Source: Acanthosepion esculentum
Taxonomy: Eukaryota; Mollusca; Cephalopoda; Sepiida; Sepiidae
Direction: 5' to 3'
Assembly (NCBI GenBank): GCA_964036315.1
Contig: OZ038479.1
Span: forward strand, 53,848,746-53,912,745
Length of the DNA: 64,000 bases
Shown here piece after piece: positions 33,430-44,646 of the stretch. How positions within the stretch are numbered: the stretch's first letter is position 1; the number at the start of each line of letters is the position of its first letter. The position numbers were made by a program, and so were the translations under genes. A model generated the notes under the pieces. That model ran no database searches and was not told the DNA's origin. It saw only the letters and a program-made list of their open reading frames with translations.

Positions 33430-35430
33430 CAGCTCTACAATTTAAATAATTTTATTATTGTGCATAAAAGTAATCTTTATTTACTTTCAAGTTGAAAGAA
33501 ACACAGAAACAAGTTAAAATTCCTCCCAAAGTTCATGAAGAGTGCATGTATTTTAAAAGAAACAGAAGCAAACAGAAATGACTTGCATTAATATAACTAC
33601 ATAATGTGAAATAATTTGGATCATTTATGTATGCGTATAATTTTCATGCAGTCAGCAGTGGGCGCTATTAGTACTACTCCTAATATTTGTTTGTTCACAT
33701 ATCTTTGTTTTTCATGTTTTATAATTTCCTAGCACTTCTTAGTTAAACACACAAACGTCAGTCAACCACACAGATTTAACGTTAATTAAACAAACTACAA
33801 CAAGATTTCAACCAAAAATCTACGCCATTGTAGACCCTTTTACAATATAATGAAAATTGTTAACCAAAATATTGCTTTTGTCTTTTTCTCAATTTTATTT
33901 TATGCTTCCTGTTCATTTTGTTGAAGAATAATATAAATGTATGGAGGATATATGTTTCTTCTACACAAGCCAAATTAAACACACATCACATATAATAATA
34001 TCCCTTACATATATACCAGTTTAGCATCCCGCTACCACTTTCTTATCAATGTTGAATTTTGTACAAATCTGTGCAAAAAGTGGATCAAAGAGCTTATCCA
34101 GCTTCATACATATTTTCAGGAAATCTCAACTTCTAATTGGTCAATAAACACACAAATGGGCATTGCAATTCACCCACATATAAGTCTTTTTCCAGCGCGT
34201 GACCAAGTCAAGCTTTCCTGCTTCTTTTTCAGGAGCCTGTCACGTGATTACATTAATTATAAATATCAGACATAAATTTGTTCTTTCTCTTTTCTTTCTT
34301 GATTTCATTCGCCTACGAAAATGTAACTTTAAAGGAAACTGTGTTGCGACCACAATTCGGTCGAACGCTGAAAACATATTCACACATGCACGTACGTATG
34401 AAATTTTCCAAACTACATTACAAACATATGAAACATTTCCAAACCAGTAACAAGAACTGTTCTCTTTAAACAAATACTCTGATCAAGCTTTTGCACGCAT
34501 CTTTACAAAACAAAATTGTAATATTCTGTATATAAAAAATAAAATATATATTTGTTGTGCCAAACATATCCTTTTTGTTGTAATTGAATATCGTTATCAT
34601 TTGATTTTTTATTTAAATTTATGTTTGTGGATGTTACATGTTTCATTTACAGCGAAACATTTAAAAGTAAAACATTCACGCAGCCTTCTTAGATCCACTA
34701 CACCAGGATGATAGCATTCAAATCTCAAGTTTTCAAAAATGTTAATTAAAATGGTTGGAATACTTCCTGTGAAAAACATCAACAGATTGGCTGAATAGCT
34801 GATTGTTTGATTTATAACATGTAACTGCTGAGAGAAAATTCTGATACAATTTTACAAAAGTGAGGATTTTCTCTTTTTTTTTAAAAACTGTGCCAACTCA
34901 TTATTTCACACAGAAGCAGAAGTTTTGTTTGTTTGTTTTTTTGGTTGACGACTCGGTAATACAGCTATGGCAAATGAGCAAATATTGATGGTGGATTTCT
35001 GGGTCGTACTTTTCTTGTAATAAATACTGTTTCATAATTCGATGGCAAATGACTTTCACAGACAACAGTGTTTAGTTTGTCAGGCGTGTTGTCTTAAGGT
35101 ATTGCTTTTTTTTAACCATCTTTTTTGCTCATTCTCATTTTGCAGAAGAGAAATCACGCAAACCATATTTTGTTAATCATTGTTGTCATGACAACCTGTT
35201 ACACAGCACTTTTGAGAAAGACTCTCGAATACTGAAATGAAAAAATATTAGCTAAACTATAATTTTGTAAAAATTACACCCGATGCTACTAAAAAGTGTA
35301 TGACCTTACAATCTAAGTTTCAGGAGAGCTTAGGATTCAAAATTAAGAATTTAAACTTTGTATGAATGTGGGAATTTGTTATATTATGTTACTTTCTGTT
35401 GACTTAAAGGAATTGTTTCACTGGTCAGGG
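33430..35430. other. intergenic, AT-rich, weak LTR-like hints
   Basis: No gene supported. At 34190-34560 there is a CACGTGA motif, a TATA-like TTATAAATAT and a later AAATAAAATA, which could be a plus-strand promoter or an LTR, but no second copy exists in the window. The 83-, 77- and 63-codon frames here have no recognisable domain. Confidence 0.3.
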
Positions 35431-36020
35431 TCCGTTTTATGTTGAAGTTACATAGTAAACTGAAACTTGTAGTGGACCGTGCAGTGGGGGTGAAGTGTGT
35501 TGATGTGAAGAGAATGAGAGGATATCTCTGGGTTATGACTTCCGCTGGCCGGTCCAGCTACATAAGAATGTTGGACTATAATGGAGTCCAAAGAAGGCCA
35601 AAGAAAACGAACGAGACCGATATACATGTATGCAAACAAATATATATTAATGACAAATAGATTAATACACGAATTACAAATACATTGAAGACATGAATAA
35701 AATGTTACAGTGTTGTATGGAAAGTTGTGTGAGTGTCCGTACGAACGCGTAAGCGTGTTCCCAGAATATGGGAAACGCTGCTTGTGTGAGAGGATCACAT
35801 AGTGGTGTAAGTGAAAAAGAGAAATTTTTTTTTACCTCGTCTCACGCGCGAGGTTGCGGCCCCAGGAGAGGCAGTTTGGCCGCACGTACGCGAAGCCGTG
35901 GAAAGAGGAAGAGGCGAAAGGTCAGCCAGTATTTATACTCCCGGGAGAGAGAGACCCCTGTTGAAGGGTTAAGGAAATGAGGAGGAGCTAACTGCGGCAA
36001 ACGTCCTTATTAAAATTTTT
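35430..36020 (-). promoter_or_regulatory. GC-richer island with minus-strand TATA and candidate donor
   Basis: On the minus strand GGGAGTATAAATACTGG (near 35930-35945) looks like a TATA box. About 60-100 bp downstream the sequence is CG-rich and CGAGACGAGGTAAAA-type text at 35830-35840 offers a splice donor (GAG|GTAAAA). The island could be the promoter of a minus-strand gene or an LTR. No coding exon is recognised downstream in the window. Confidence 0.35.
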
Positions 36021-36600
36021 GGATAATCATTTTATGAGGCTGGGAGATTGATTACTTCCTCCACTATAGAATATGATTATCTAAACAAAATTAACCAGTA
36101 ATTTTAATATTTTGTCACAGTATACTTTAAAAAAATATTAAACATTTCGACATATCATTTTTTAATTATCTGTAAATAATTATTTTTAAATCAATATATT
36201 TATTACGGAGAACAATATCAAAGAAAAAATATGAAATTAAATTTTAATTCAAAGTGCACATATTTCTGTATTTTGTGAAATTAGCCGTGCAAAAAGTTAC
36301 ATTCATGTTTTTTTTCTTTTTCTTACAAGGACGTTATCAACATACTTCACGTGTTATACAGTAAACTCTAATTATTACTTAAAAAATGAATTTTATAATC
36401 AAAATATTCATTATTATGAAGAATAATACCATAAAGAAAAAAATTAAATTAACTTTCTGTGAACAAATTCTTAAAAATAACATTTTTTTGTGAATTTTGC
36501 TGTTTAAAATAATCACAAAAAAATGTAAAAAGGAGAAAGACGATATTGGCAAGACAATATAGATGTCATCTCCTTTATATTTTTATGATATATTTTTAAT
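36020..36600. other. AT-rich spacer
   Basis: No ORF, repeat or RNA gene recognised. Confidence 0.4.
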
Positions 36601-36619
36601 AATTCAAAAATACGCTTTT

Positions 36620-36950
36620 AAGTAGGCGCCCGAGGGGGTTGTCAGTGATGTTTTGATTTGGTTCATCAGTGAGTTTCGGGTCTTTCAACATCATACTCCC
36701 CATCACCAAATCGACCCAATCAGGGGAGATCTAACCCTGATTCCCCCCTCACTATTAAAACGCTAACAGCTACTCTGGCCTTTTTAAAGAATTCTACGAA
36801 GAAAGACCACGTATTCCGCACATCCGATTGGCTGTTTGTACAACCAATCAGCTGCGCGAACTATCTTTTAAATGGCCCGCTGTGGGGACTGGCTTCTTTT
36901 CTTTGTTGGACAGCAGCTTCAATGGATAACCGAGGAGGTAATCTTAATAT
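36620..36950 (+). promoter_or_regulatory. promoter-like island with CCAAT boxes and a short first exon
   Basis: GC-richer than both flanks. Two facing CCAAT boxes (GATTGGCTG near 36825, CAACCAATCAG near 36842) precede GGCCCGCTGTGGGGACTGGC and an ATG at 36922 reading M-D-N-R-G, directly followed by a donor-like GGAG|GTAATC at about 36938. It has the look of a 5' end with a very short coding start. No downstream exon could be identified, so the gene is unknown. Confidence 0.35.
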
Positions 36951-36959
36951 TCCTAAGTT

Positions 36960-37600
36960 TAATCCCTTCCCTAAGTATTGTATCGTTTAAATATTGCCGT
37001 TTGTATTTTATTTGTGCTTTTGAGGGGGGGGGTTAAACTGTAATTTAATTGTAAAATATTAAATTTATTGAATTTAATTTTTGACATTACTTTTGTGAAA
37101 AATTCTTTAATAAGTGCCATTCTTCATTAATTTTGCATTGAAAAACATTAACATTTTTTAATGTCTCCTATTTACGAATGACAGAAATATTCAACATAAT
37201 TTTAAAAAATAATAGTACCCGTTTGTTCTGTGAAAGAAAAACAATTTTTTCATAAAAAATTAATTTTTTACATAATATCGTCATTGTTGAAGAACAATAA
37301 CATAGAGAAAAATATTCAATTTATATTAATTAACTAACTTCATGTGAGAAATTCTGAATGACACATCTGAATTTCGCACCGAAATGGTCTATGTAAAGAT
37401 AAAATATTGCAAGTTCAAATAAAATAAATAAATATTATATCATATGTACATTCGTATCTTGAATAATAAACTTAAGTTAATCCAAAGGTAAAAAGTAAAA
37501 AATAAGAAAAAATGAATTACTTAAAAATCCAATTCCAGTCCAGCAACTAACTTTTGCGTGTTACCAGTTTGTTCCCAGGCATTGAAGAGCTACACATGTT
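36960..37600. other. AT-rich spacer
   Basis: Only AT-rich sequence with a (G)8 run near 37024. If the island upstream is a promoter, this would be its first intron. Confidence 0.35.
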
Positions 37601-37669
37601 GTACAGACCTGCACACAGGATATTCAAATTTTGACATTAAATAACTAATGGGAGTTGATATACTGTTAA

Positions 37670-38275
37670 ACAAAAAGAACCAACCAGCCAATAGATTGAT
37701 GAACCCTGAAAGGGAATTCTCATCAATAAAGCGCACTGCAGAATGTGAGTGGAATAAGCAGAAGAGCAACATAGATTTATTCAAATGAATGCAAACATTG
37801 AATCAGTTTGATGAACCATGAAACAATCTTCTCATCAATAGAATTCATTGCAGAATTAGAATGGTATATGCAGAAGAGCAGTACAGATTTATTCTAGTTA
37901 ATGCAGATATTAATCAGTTTGGTGAACTATGAAAGAGGCTTCATTGTAGAATTATAATGGAATAAGCAGAGGAATAACATAGATTTGCTGAAATTAATGC
38001 AAGTACTGAGTTGGTGCATAATTATCAGGCGTTTTTAAACAAAATTTATTATGAATAAAGAAACAAAACAATTCAGCAATAACATGATTATTCCGGAGTG
38101 TATGATTATCGACACGCATTTTTATAACCTGGAAAAGAATATTCTTATTAAATTTTTTAAACAAAACAGCAATTTTTATTAACAAATCTCACCTACAAAA
38201 ACGCCTGATAATTATGCACCAACCCAATATAATGAATCACGATAATGAACCATGAAAGCATCATCTCATCAATTC
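37670..38275. repeat. ~115-bp tandem repeat (about 3.5 units), split by a MITE
   Basis: Units share GATGAACC.TGAAA, CTCATCAATA, GCAGAAT.AGAATGG, GCAGAAGAGCA and AACATAGATTTATTC with AATGAATGCAAA. The last unit is interrupted after AATGCAAGTACTGA by the inverted-repeat element at 38010-38223 and resumes with AATGAACCATGAAAGC. A related fragment lies at 53885-53995. Confidence 0.6.
38010..38223. mobile_element. MITE with 27-bp perfect terminal inverted repeats
   Basis: The left end TTGGTGCATAATTATCAGGC is the exact reverse complement of the right end; including the outer G/C and GTTTTT, 27 of 27 bases match (38010-38036 and 38197-38223). The 214-bp element has no coding capacity. A target-site duplication is not obvious. 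The TTGGTGCATAATTAT start is of a kind seen in Tc1/mariner-type elements, so a Tc1/mariner origin is likely but unproven. Confidence 0.85.
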
Positions 38276-38279
38276 TTTT

Positions 38280-38710
38280 GCTTGACAAGAATTCAAGTCT
38301 CTTTGCACAATATTGGCAAACTGAGTTGCAGTTTAACAGTGGAATGATTTACAACATGACATCTTTTCCTGCAGCAGACAAATCTTATTCCAAGAAGAAT
38401 TTTGTACTATGGAAATCCTGGAAGGAAAGATATTCTTGCAAAGGAAAGTCATGGCTAGATGTTTTTGACCATGTCCAGTTTGACAGAGTTTGAGAAATAA
38501 TGCGCAGACTAGAGGAACATGGGAACATCACAGTGAAACTGGGCTGAATTTGTATTTACTCACCACGAGGTCAGATTGTGACACAAGGTCGGTTTAATGT
38601 AGGGAGCCCGAGCGCGTACACCGGGGCAAGGAACAAAAATTCTCCGAGCCCCCGCAACCATCGGTTGCGCTGGCCTCGGTGCGTGCAAAAACAGGAATTG
38701 GTCTATGACG
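38280..38710. other. intergenic with a short GC-rich insert
   Basis: 38575-38700 is GC-rich (GGGAGCCCGAGCGCGTACAC, GCAACCATCGGTTGCG hairpin) against AT-rich flanks. I do not recognise it; it could be a fragment of a SINE or a retroelement leader. Confidence 0.3.
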
Positions 38711-38974
38711 CTGAAACCATCTGAGAATGACTGGAAGTATCCTATACTGAATCTAGGACAGTGAATAAAAGAGGATTTAAGAGTTATCTAACATAAAATG
38801 ATATTACTTTATATTCCCGTATCATTTGAAATGTTTTCTAAGACAATAACCTCTTATGTATACAATTCATTAATGAATAAGTGATGACAAAATCATTAAA
38901 ATCAATTATCCTTGAAGGGATACAGAAGGTATTTATCTCCTTTTAGTGGAGGTATATCATGTGCATCACATGTC

Positions 38975-39180
38975 GGACACTTTATGACGTCATTCCATAC
39001 AGGGACCAAAGCGGCAGTCATTTTTTAGTTCGTGAACAGCAACCAAATACAAGTTTGCTTTCTTTTATCCTCCCCAGCAGCTTACAAGTACATGGCGCTG
39101 TTTTCCTTTGGGACATAGATGAATCTGGTCCGTTTGAATCTGGACTCCTAAAAATGTCTTCTCCAGGTAAGGAGTATCTC
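38975..39180 (+). promoter_or_regulatory. CRE-containing 5' end with strong splice donor
   Basis: A perfect CRE palindrome TGACGTCA (near 38984) is followed by a pyrimidine-rich stretch and an ATG with A at -3, reading M-S-S-P and then CCAG|GTAAGGAG near 39168, a near-consensus donor. This would be a first exon with four and a fraction codons. An upstream ATG (ATGGCGCTG) stops after seven codons. No second exon was identified. Confidence 0.35.
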
Positions 39181-39759
39181 AATATAATATGTAAGACCTT
39201 TGCTTTGTTGTGTAGATATATGTGGTATATCGTTCTCTGCGTGGGACATGTGTATATATGCATAAAGTTTTGTGTGTCATAGTATAGTCTCTCTGAGGAA
39301 AAAGCATATTTGTCATTCTTTTTCTTTTTAGCCATTCTGTTCGTGAAATATCGGTGTTGTTATGTCATGGGTATGTGGCGGACTCCACCACATTTAGTTA
39401 ACTTAAATTAGGAAACCAAACTGACGTGAAGAAAAAGAGGATAAGCCAAAGACATCATTACACATAAAATTTGTATTTTAACAAGATGTACAAACAAGGA
39501 TATGAAAGAAAAGCACGCATTGAGTAAAACAAGAGTTGTCTCTCTTTAACTATCAATTGTTCCAAGGTTCACTGAGAGAAATAGCTTGTAATAGTTTCTG
39601 GTAATAAATGTTTTCAACAGTTTTGCTGTGTAAGAAAAAAGATTATGTGAGTATAGGGAATATTCAGCATGTGAGTGGTGGTGTGAGTGAGAAGATTGGC
39701 GCATGGTTTCAAATGTCGTGGATTTCTGTGGCAGCTGAAAACTCACTCATTTACTAAGA

Positions 39760-39900
39760 ATGTTCTTTGCTTATATAGGTGATCATCGGCTCCGAAAGCG
39801 CTGCGCAGGAAGAATCACTCTTCACGTGCAGACAATCTGATCCGTTGGCATTGACCAATCAGCGAGCGAAAAGCTTCTGGGATCCGATTCTCCCAAAAGT
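39760..39900 (-). promoter_or_regulatory. minus-strand TATA/CCAAT promoter-like element
   Basis: On the minus strand CTGATTGGTC (inverted CCAAT) lies at about 39855-39864 and CCTATATAAGC at about 39771-39781, with GC-rich sequence between them. A 66-codon frame opens at 39746 but has no recognisable domain. Could be a cellular or an LTR promoter. Confidence 0.35.
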
Positions 39901-40011
39901 GCACAAAATCGACTACATGAAAATATAGAGATTATAAAATTGTCGCATTAAACAGTAGTGTTGATTTACTATCCAATGAATGCTTGTTGCTGTATAATTT
40001 GAATTTGCATA

Positions 40012-40052
40012 AGTATGTATGTATGTATGTATGTATGTATGTATGTATGTGC
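40012..40052. repeat. (GTAT)n microsatellite
   Basis: About ten tetranucleotide units followed by GCGTGTGTGTG. Confidence 0.9.
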
Positions 40053-40329
40053 GTGTGTGTGATGATGCTGATTGTCACAGATATAACAATGCCTATAACA
40101 GGAGAAATGTAATTGGGAGAATAAATCTTTTTTCCTACCTCTCCTCTCATTGCACCATGATTTTTAGTCATTTTTTTAAAACATTGTCAAGTAATGTTTT
40201 GCTTTCATTTTGGAAAAAAAAAGCATTTTGGTGGAACCTAAAGAAACGTATAAATAGCAATGTCTTTCTTTTTATTTTGCTCCATTGGTGGTCATGTTTA
40301 TTTTTATGTGTCAGAAATTAATCTCGATT

Positions 40330-40402
40330 TATGATTATGACGTTTACTGTTACTAAATGATGTACTATACTGTAAACGGTTTACAGTACATCATTTACAT
40401 TT
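40330..40402. repeat. imperfect inverted repeat (hairpin)
   Basis: GTTACTAAATGATGTACT pairs with AGTACATCATTTACATTTCTGTAAC around a core ACTGTAAAC-G-GTTTACAGT. The arms are about 30 bases with mismatches. Confidence 0.7.
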
Positions 40403-41349
40403 CTGTAACTAGTTTCAATAAAATTTGCATTTAATATCAAATTAATAAAAATGCCATGTAGTTGATAGAGGGCACAGTATCATATATTTCGGGTGGTCAG
40501 GGCACCGAGTACTGAGCACTGGCAGTGTCAGTAACCCTGTAGAAATATCAAATTTTAAATAAATTCCTCCAAATGCCAAAAGAAAAAAAATCTCAGGATT
40601 TTGGAAACAAGAAACAAAATCTTGGTTAACACCGTTTACTTTAATTTTTTTTTTCGTCTGACAATCATTGCAAATATTTTCTCAAAAGTAATTTCTTGAT
40701 TGTATCGTGGTTTTTTCATTTTTAAATATTCTTTGCGTCATTTATTTCAACTTCGGCATCATATGAACTAAAAACGAACAATACAAAAATTTGTTAGGTT
40801 GATAGGAAAAAAATCCCAACAAAAAATCATTTGAACACAAAGAAATCCATCTCTTGTTTTTCTCGTTGCATTTTCTGGTCTGAAAGGTAAGTAGAAGAAT
40901 CGAAACAATTTTGATAAGAAAGAAATTGTTATTTATTGACTTTTTGTAATTTTTCTTGTTCTTTGTTAATGTTAGCAAAATAAATAAAAACATTCAGCTG
41001 TCATTTCATCATGTCATATTGTGAAGAGATAATATTTTTAATTTTAGTTTAAAAAGTACACCGTACTAAAAGAAATTAGTAGAATTATTAGTTGGATTTT
41101 GTTTTGTTGTTTCGTTTTAAAAGGATTTATTTTATTTTTCTACTTCAATCACAGTTGAGTAGCATAAAAGTGAGTTTGGGCATGTCTTTGTCAAATTTTG
41201 ATAAAAGCAGAATTCTTAGAAGAAATTAAATCACCGAATGTTTTTTTTCTTTTTGCAATATCGGACGTAGTCTTACTGAAAATCTGTTTTGAATCGAAAA
41301 AAAAAACGCAATAAAACTAAGGCGTTAGACTAGAGAAGCTTTTAATTTG

Positions 41350-41829
41350 TTGCGTACGATTCTGGTTGTGTTTAAGTTGGAAAATACGTGCCGTCTCGTA
41401 AATTTATCCCACAACAAAAATGGCGGGCTTGGGATGTGAGACTGGGTAATAAAAGTTTGTAACAACAAAACTACATATATATATACAAACGTTCTTCTAT
41501 TTACATACATTACAGTAAATGTATGTACAAAACAAGTTTAAAAAAATAGAAGAATGTTGCATGTTACAAAAAAAAATGTACATGAATGAAGAAAACATGT
41601 AGTTCGGGGTAGGAGAAACTCATTGAGAAAATAAAGTGGGAGGTGTCTACGTGTGTGTTCGTCCCCAGTAGGGAAGTGTTTTCCTCATTCAACCTATATC
41701 TTACCATCCCTGAGTGAAATAGGAAAAAGAGAATGACAGAATATTACTGCCAATTTACAGGCTTAGAGAGCGTCACCTAGCGACAGTTTTTTTTTTTTTT
41801 TTTTTTTTGAAAGTAAGTGGGGTAACTCC
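41350..41829. mobile_element. ~480-bp insertion, solo-LTR-like
   Basis: The paralogous block at 17.4 kb reads GCTTTTAATTGCTTTTATG without a break. Here the same text is split into GCTTTTAATT and AATTGCTTTTATG by a sequence starting TGTTGCGTACG and ending AACTCCA. A TG...CA insert with near-identical 5-bp flanks (TAATT / AAATT) is what a solo LTR leaves. It contains AATAAAAG near 41449 and a run of about 22 T near 41788, so a retroposed origin on the minus strand is the alternative. Confidence 0.55.
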
Positions 41830-42541
41830 AAAATTGCTTTTATGAATATTATATATTAAAGACAATATTATTGGAAGGAAAAAACATTTTTTTGAGGAAA
41901 AATGATTTTTATTTAAGATTTGTTTTCAGCTTTTTACAATTTTAAATTGAATCATTTATAAAGTTTTTAAACCCTTTAAAATTCACTCTCAATTGTGTCA
42001 CCTCCTAGGAAATATTGTTATTAAGTAAAACTATATTTACTAATTGTAAAGCCTATTACAATCTGGTGGGTCCAAATATTTTTTTAAAGAATTTCTATTT
42101 TTTTTTATGTGAAAATGTCCTAATTTTTCTAAGTATGCAAGTTCATACATTTTTACAAGAATTGTTTTCATTTTTTTAAATTTTGATTGGAATGATTCAT
42201 TAAGTTTTAAAACTTTTAAAATTCTATATTAATTTCAGTGTTTTGAACGATATTATTAAGTGAAAACTACATTTACTAAATGGAAAATCTTAATACGAAT
42301 CATCAAACACCAACATTTTTTAAATAATTTTTCTATTAGTGTATAAAGGTGCTGATTTTTGTAACTATGAGTGACCATACATGACATTATTAGATAGCAA
42401 TAAGAGCAATAATTATAGTTCATTTAGTAAATTGTTTAGTACCATCATTGTTAGCCACCTGAAGAAACATTTGATTTTAACATTGAAACAAAATGTACAA
42501 TTTTGTAGTGGATATTTACATGTTCTAATGTAACACTGTAT

Positions 42542-42544
<3 letters not shown>

Positions 42545-42612
<68 letters not shown>
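42545..42612. repeat. (AT)n microsatellite
   Basis: About 33 AT dinucleotides in a row. Confidence 0.95.
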
Positions 42613-42613
<1 letters not shown>

Positions 42614-44646
42614 TTCCATCTGTTACCTCCACTCAATTTTATGAAATTTGAGAAATTAAAATTTCAGACTCTTCATATTTATATTAGTTAAAACCAGGAT
42701 TCCTTGGAGAATTTAAATCATTAATTTGTATTTGTCAATTAGAAACACCATTTACCAAAAATCTACTAGGAATTGTAAAATAAAAAATGCAACATGACTA
42801 TGATATTAATTAAGTAGAAAAACTTTAATTACTTTTATAAAAAAGCTATATTAAGGACACTATTTTCTTTATTGTTTTAATTTTTTTTTAAATTTTAACT
42901 AGAATGATTGATTAAGTTTTAAATATTTTAAAATTCTGTGCTAATTTCAGTGGTTTTGATATTAAGTGAAAACTACATTTACTAAATGGAAAATTTTAAT
43001 ACAAATCATCAAACACCAATTTTCTTAAAATAGTTTTGAATTTTTTTATTAGTGTATAAACTTGCCCATTTTTGTAACTACAGGCAACTATACATGACAT
43101 TATCAGATAATAAGAGCAATAACTGTAGAAAATTTAGAGACTACATTTCTAAAATTCAATAAAACTAGATTACAGAGAATGTTTTCCTAATTTTTTAAGA
43201 TTACTAAGTACTTAAAAATTATCTAAAAATGGAGCTGACATCATTTACATCAATTATGTTTTCCAGATAAAGTCTCTGTAGAACAATATTAAATTGTCAG
43301 GCTGTTAACACATCAATATAGCTACTGTTGGGCTCAAAAATGCATTTCTCCAATATTTTAGAATCAAATTAAATAATAATATTATATTTTAAATCAGTTA
43401 ATATTCCTGAAATAAAGTTTAAGAAAAGTATATTTTATTTTTGGAAGATTTTTTTAATAAAGAGAATTACATTGCAATGAAAGATGGCTAAAATGGGTGC
43501 TAATCAGCTATTTTAGCTAAAAAAGGAATTCTGGTAAATTTAAATTAGTTTTTGAAATATAACAAAGTATTATTGGAAAAGAAATATTGAATTTAATCTA
43601 TTATTAGCTTGAAATTAGAAATAAAACAAAAGCTTCAAGAAAGATTTTACATTTTAAAAAATTCTTTTAAAATTTTAGGCATCATGTTTTTTGTGGAGGG
43701 CCTTACTAATAAGGAAAAGAAAAATTAGTTTCCATTTGTAGTTCTGAAAGTTCTTGGGCATTTTTCAAACATTGACAAGTACATTAGTAACTCATGGAAC
43801 CACCATTATAGATGAAAAATGTAATTGTAATTTAAAAATCTCAGAAAAGTCCCATATTTATCCTTGAAATATGGGAATGTTTCTCTGTCCTTTAAGATTT
43901 CAATACAACAGTGATACAAAATGCACACCCATTAGTATCACTGTATTATAAACACTTGTATGAAAAGAATTTTTTTTTCAATGAATAATGAATTTTACAA
44001 GAAATTTTAAAATTATCTCATTTTTATTGAAATTTTCAGCCTTTATTCATCAATTAATAAAGTTTGTACTGAATCATTTCATTTTTAAAGTTTTGATGAT
44101 TATTTTTTTCATTCAGTTCTACTTCTGCTTTACATATCTCATGGCCAATACATACTTATGAATTTTGGATGTACCTTCTTTTCAAATTTATATAAAATGT
44201 GAAAGTGACATTTATTTATTTTAAAAATACTCAATGTTTACACATTCAAATTTTAGTCTGCAATCATTAGAAAAGAATTCAAGAAAACTCAATTATTTCT
44301 TTTTGGTAACTGCTGATACCCAATTTTAATAAAACAGTGTATATGTTTTGTTTCCACAGCAAAAAAAGCAATGATGTAGATGTTTTTGTGAAAAATAGGC
44401 ATATATATTTGGAGTACAATTTTAAAATTCTTTCAGATGTTGGTTGTTGTGGTTATCTGAATATATATGAAATGTAACACAAAGGCCAATTCCTTTGTTT
44501 TTGTTCACTGAGGACATTTATGTTTAAAATATAAAGATGAATATAAAATAAGAGTTCAGATCTTCAGCTTTCATTTCCTGATAGTTACATTTATATGTGT
44601 TAAACATCTTAGGACATACCACCTTTTGTTTGAACCTACCTATTTG

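Larger units (their letters stand above)
38920..40535. other. 1.6-kb insertion relative to the 13-kb paralogous block
   Basis: Sequence on both sides (38710-38920 and 40545-41180) is contiguous at 13250-14100, whereas these 1.6 kb have no counterpart there. The insert contains two promoter-like stretches described below, a (GTAT)n run and an inverted repeat at 40330-40400. Confidence 0.55.
41200..44100. repeat. second block of the AT-rich unit (paralogous to 17-20 kb)
   Basis: 41210-41345 plus 41830-42100 matches 17290-17640; 42640-43120 matches 19180-19640 (TTCCTTGGAGAA, AACTCCATTTA-like, CATTTACTAAATGG). Two intruders are visible: the 41350-41829 insertion and the (AT)n run. No genes. Confidence 0.6.

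Noticed and set aside
36620..36760. snRNA or box C/D snoRNA (AACATC/GATGTT pairing, CTGATGA and CTGA-like boxes on the minus strand)
   Set aside because: Box spacing is too short and no guide or Sm-site context is recognisable.
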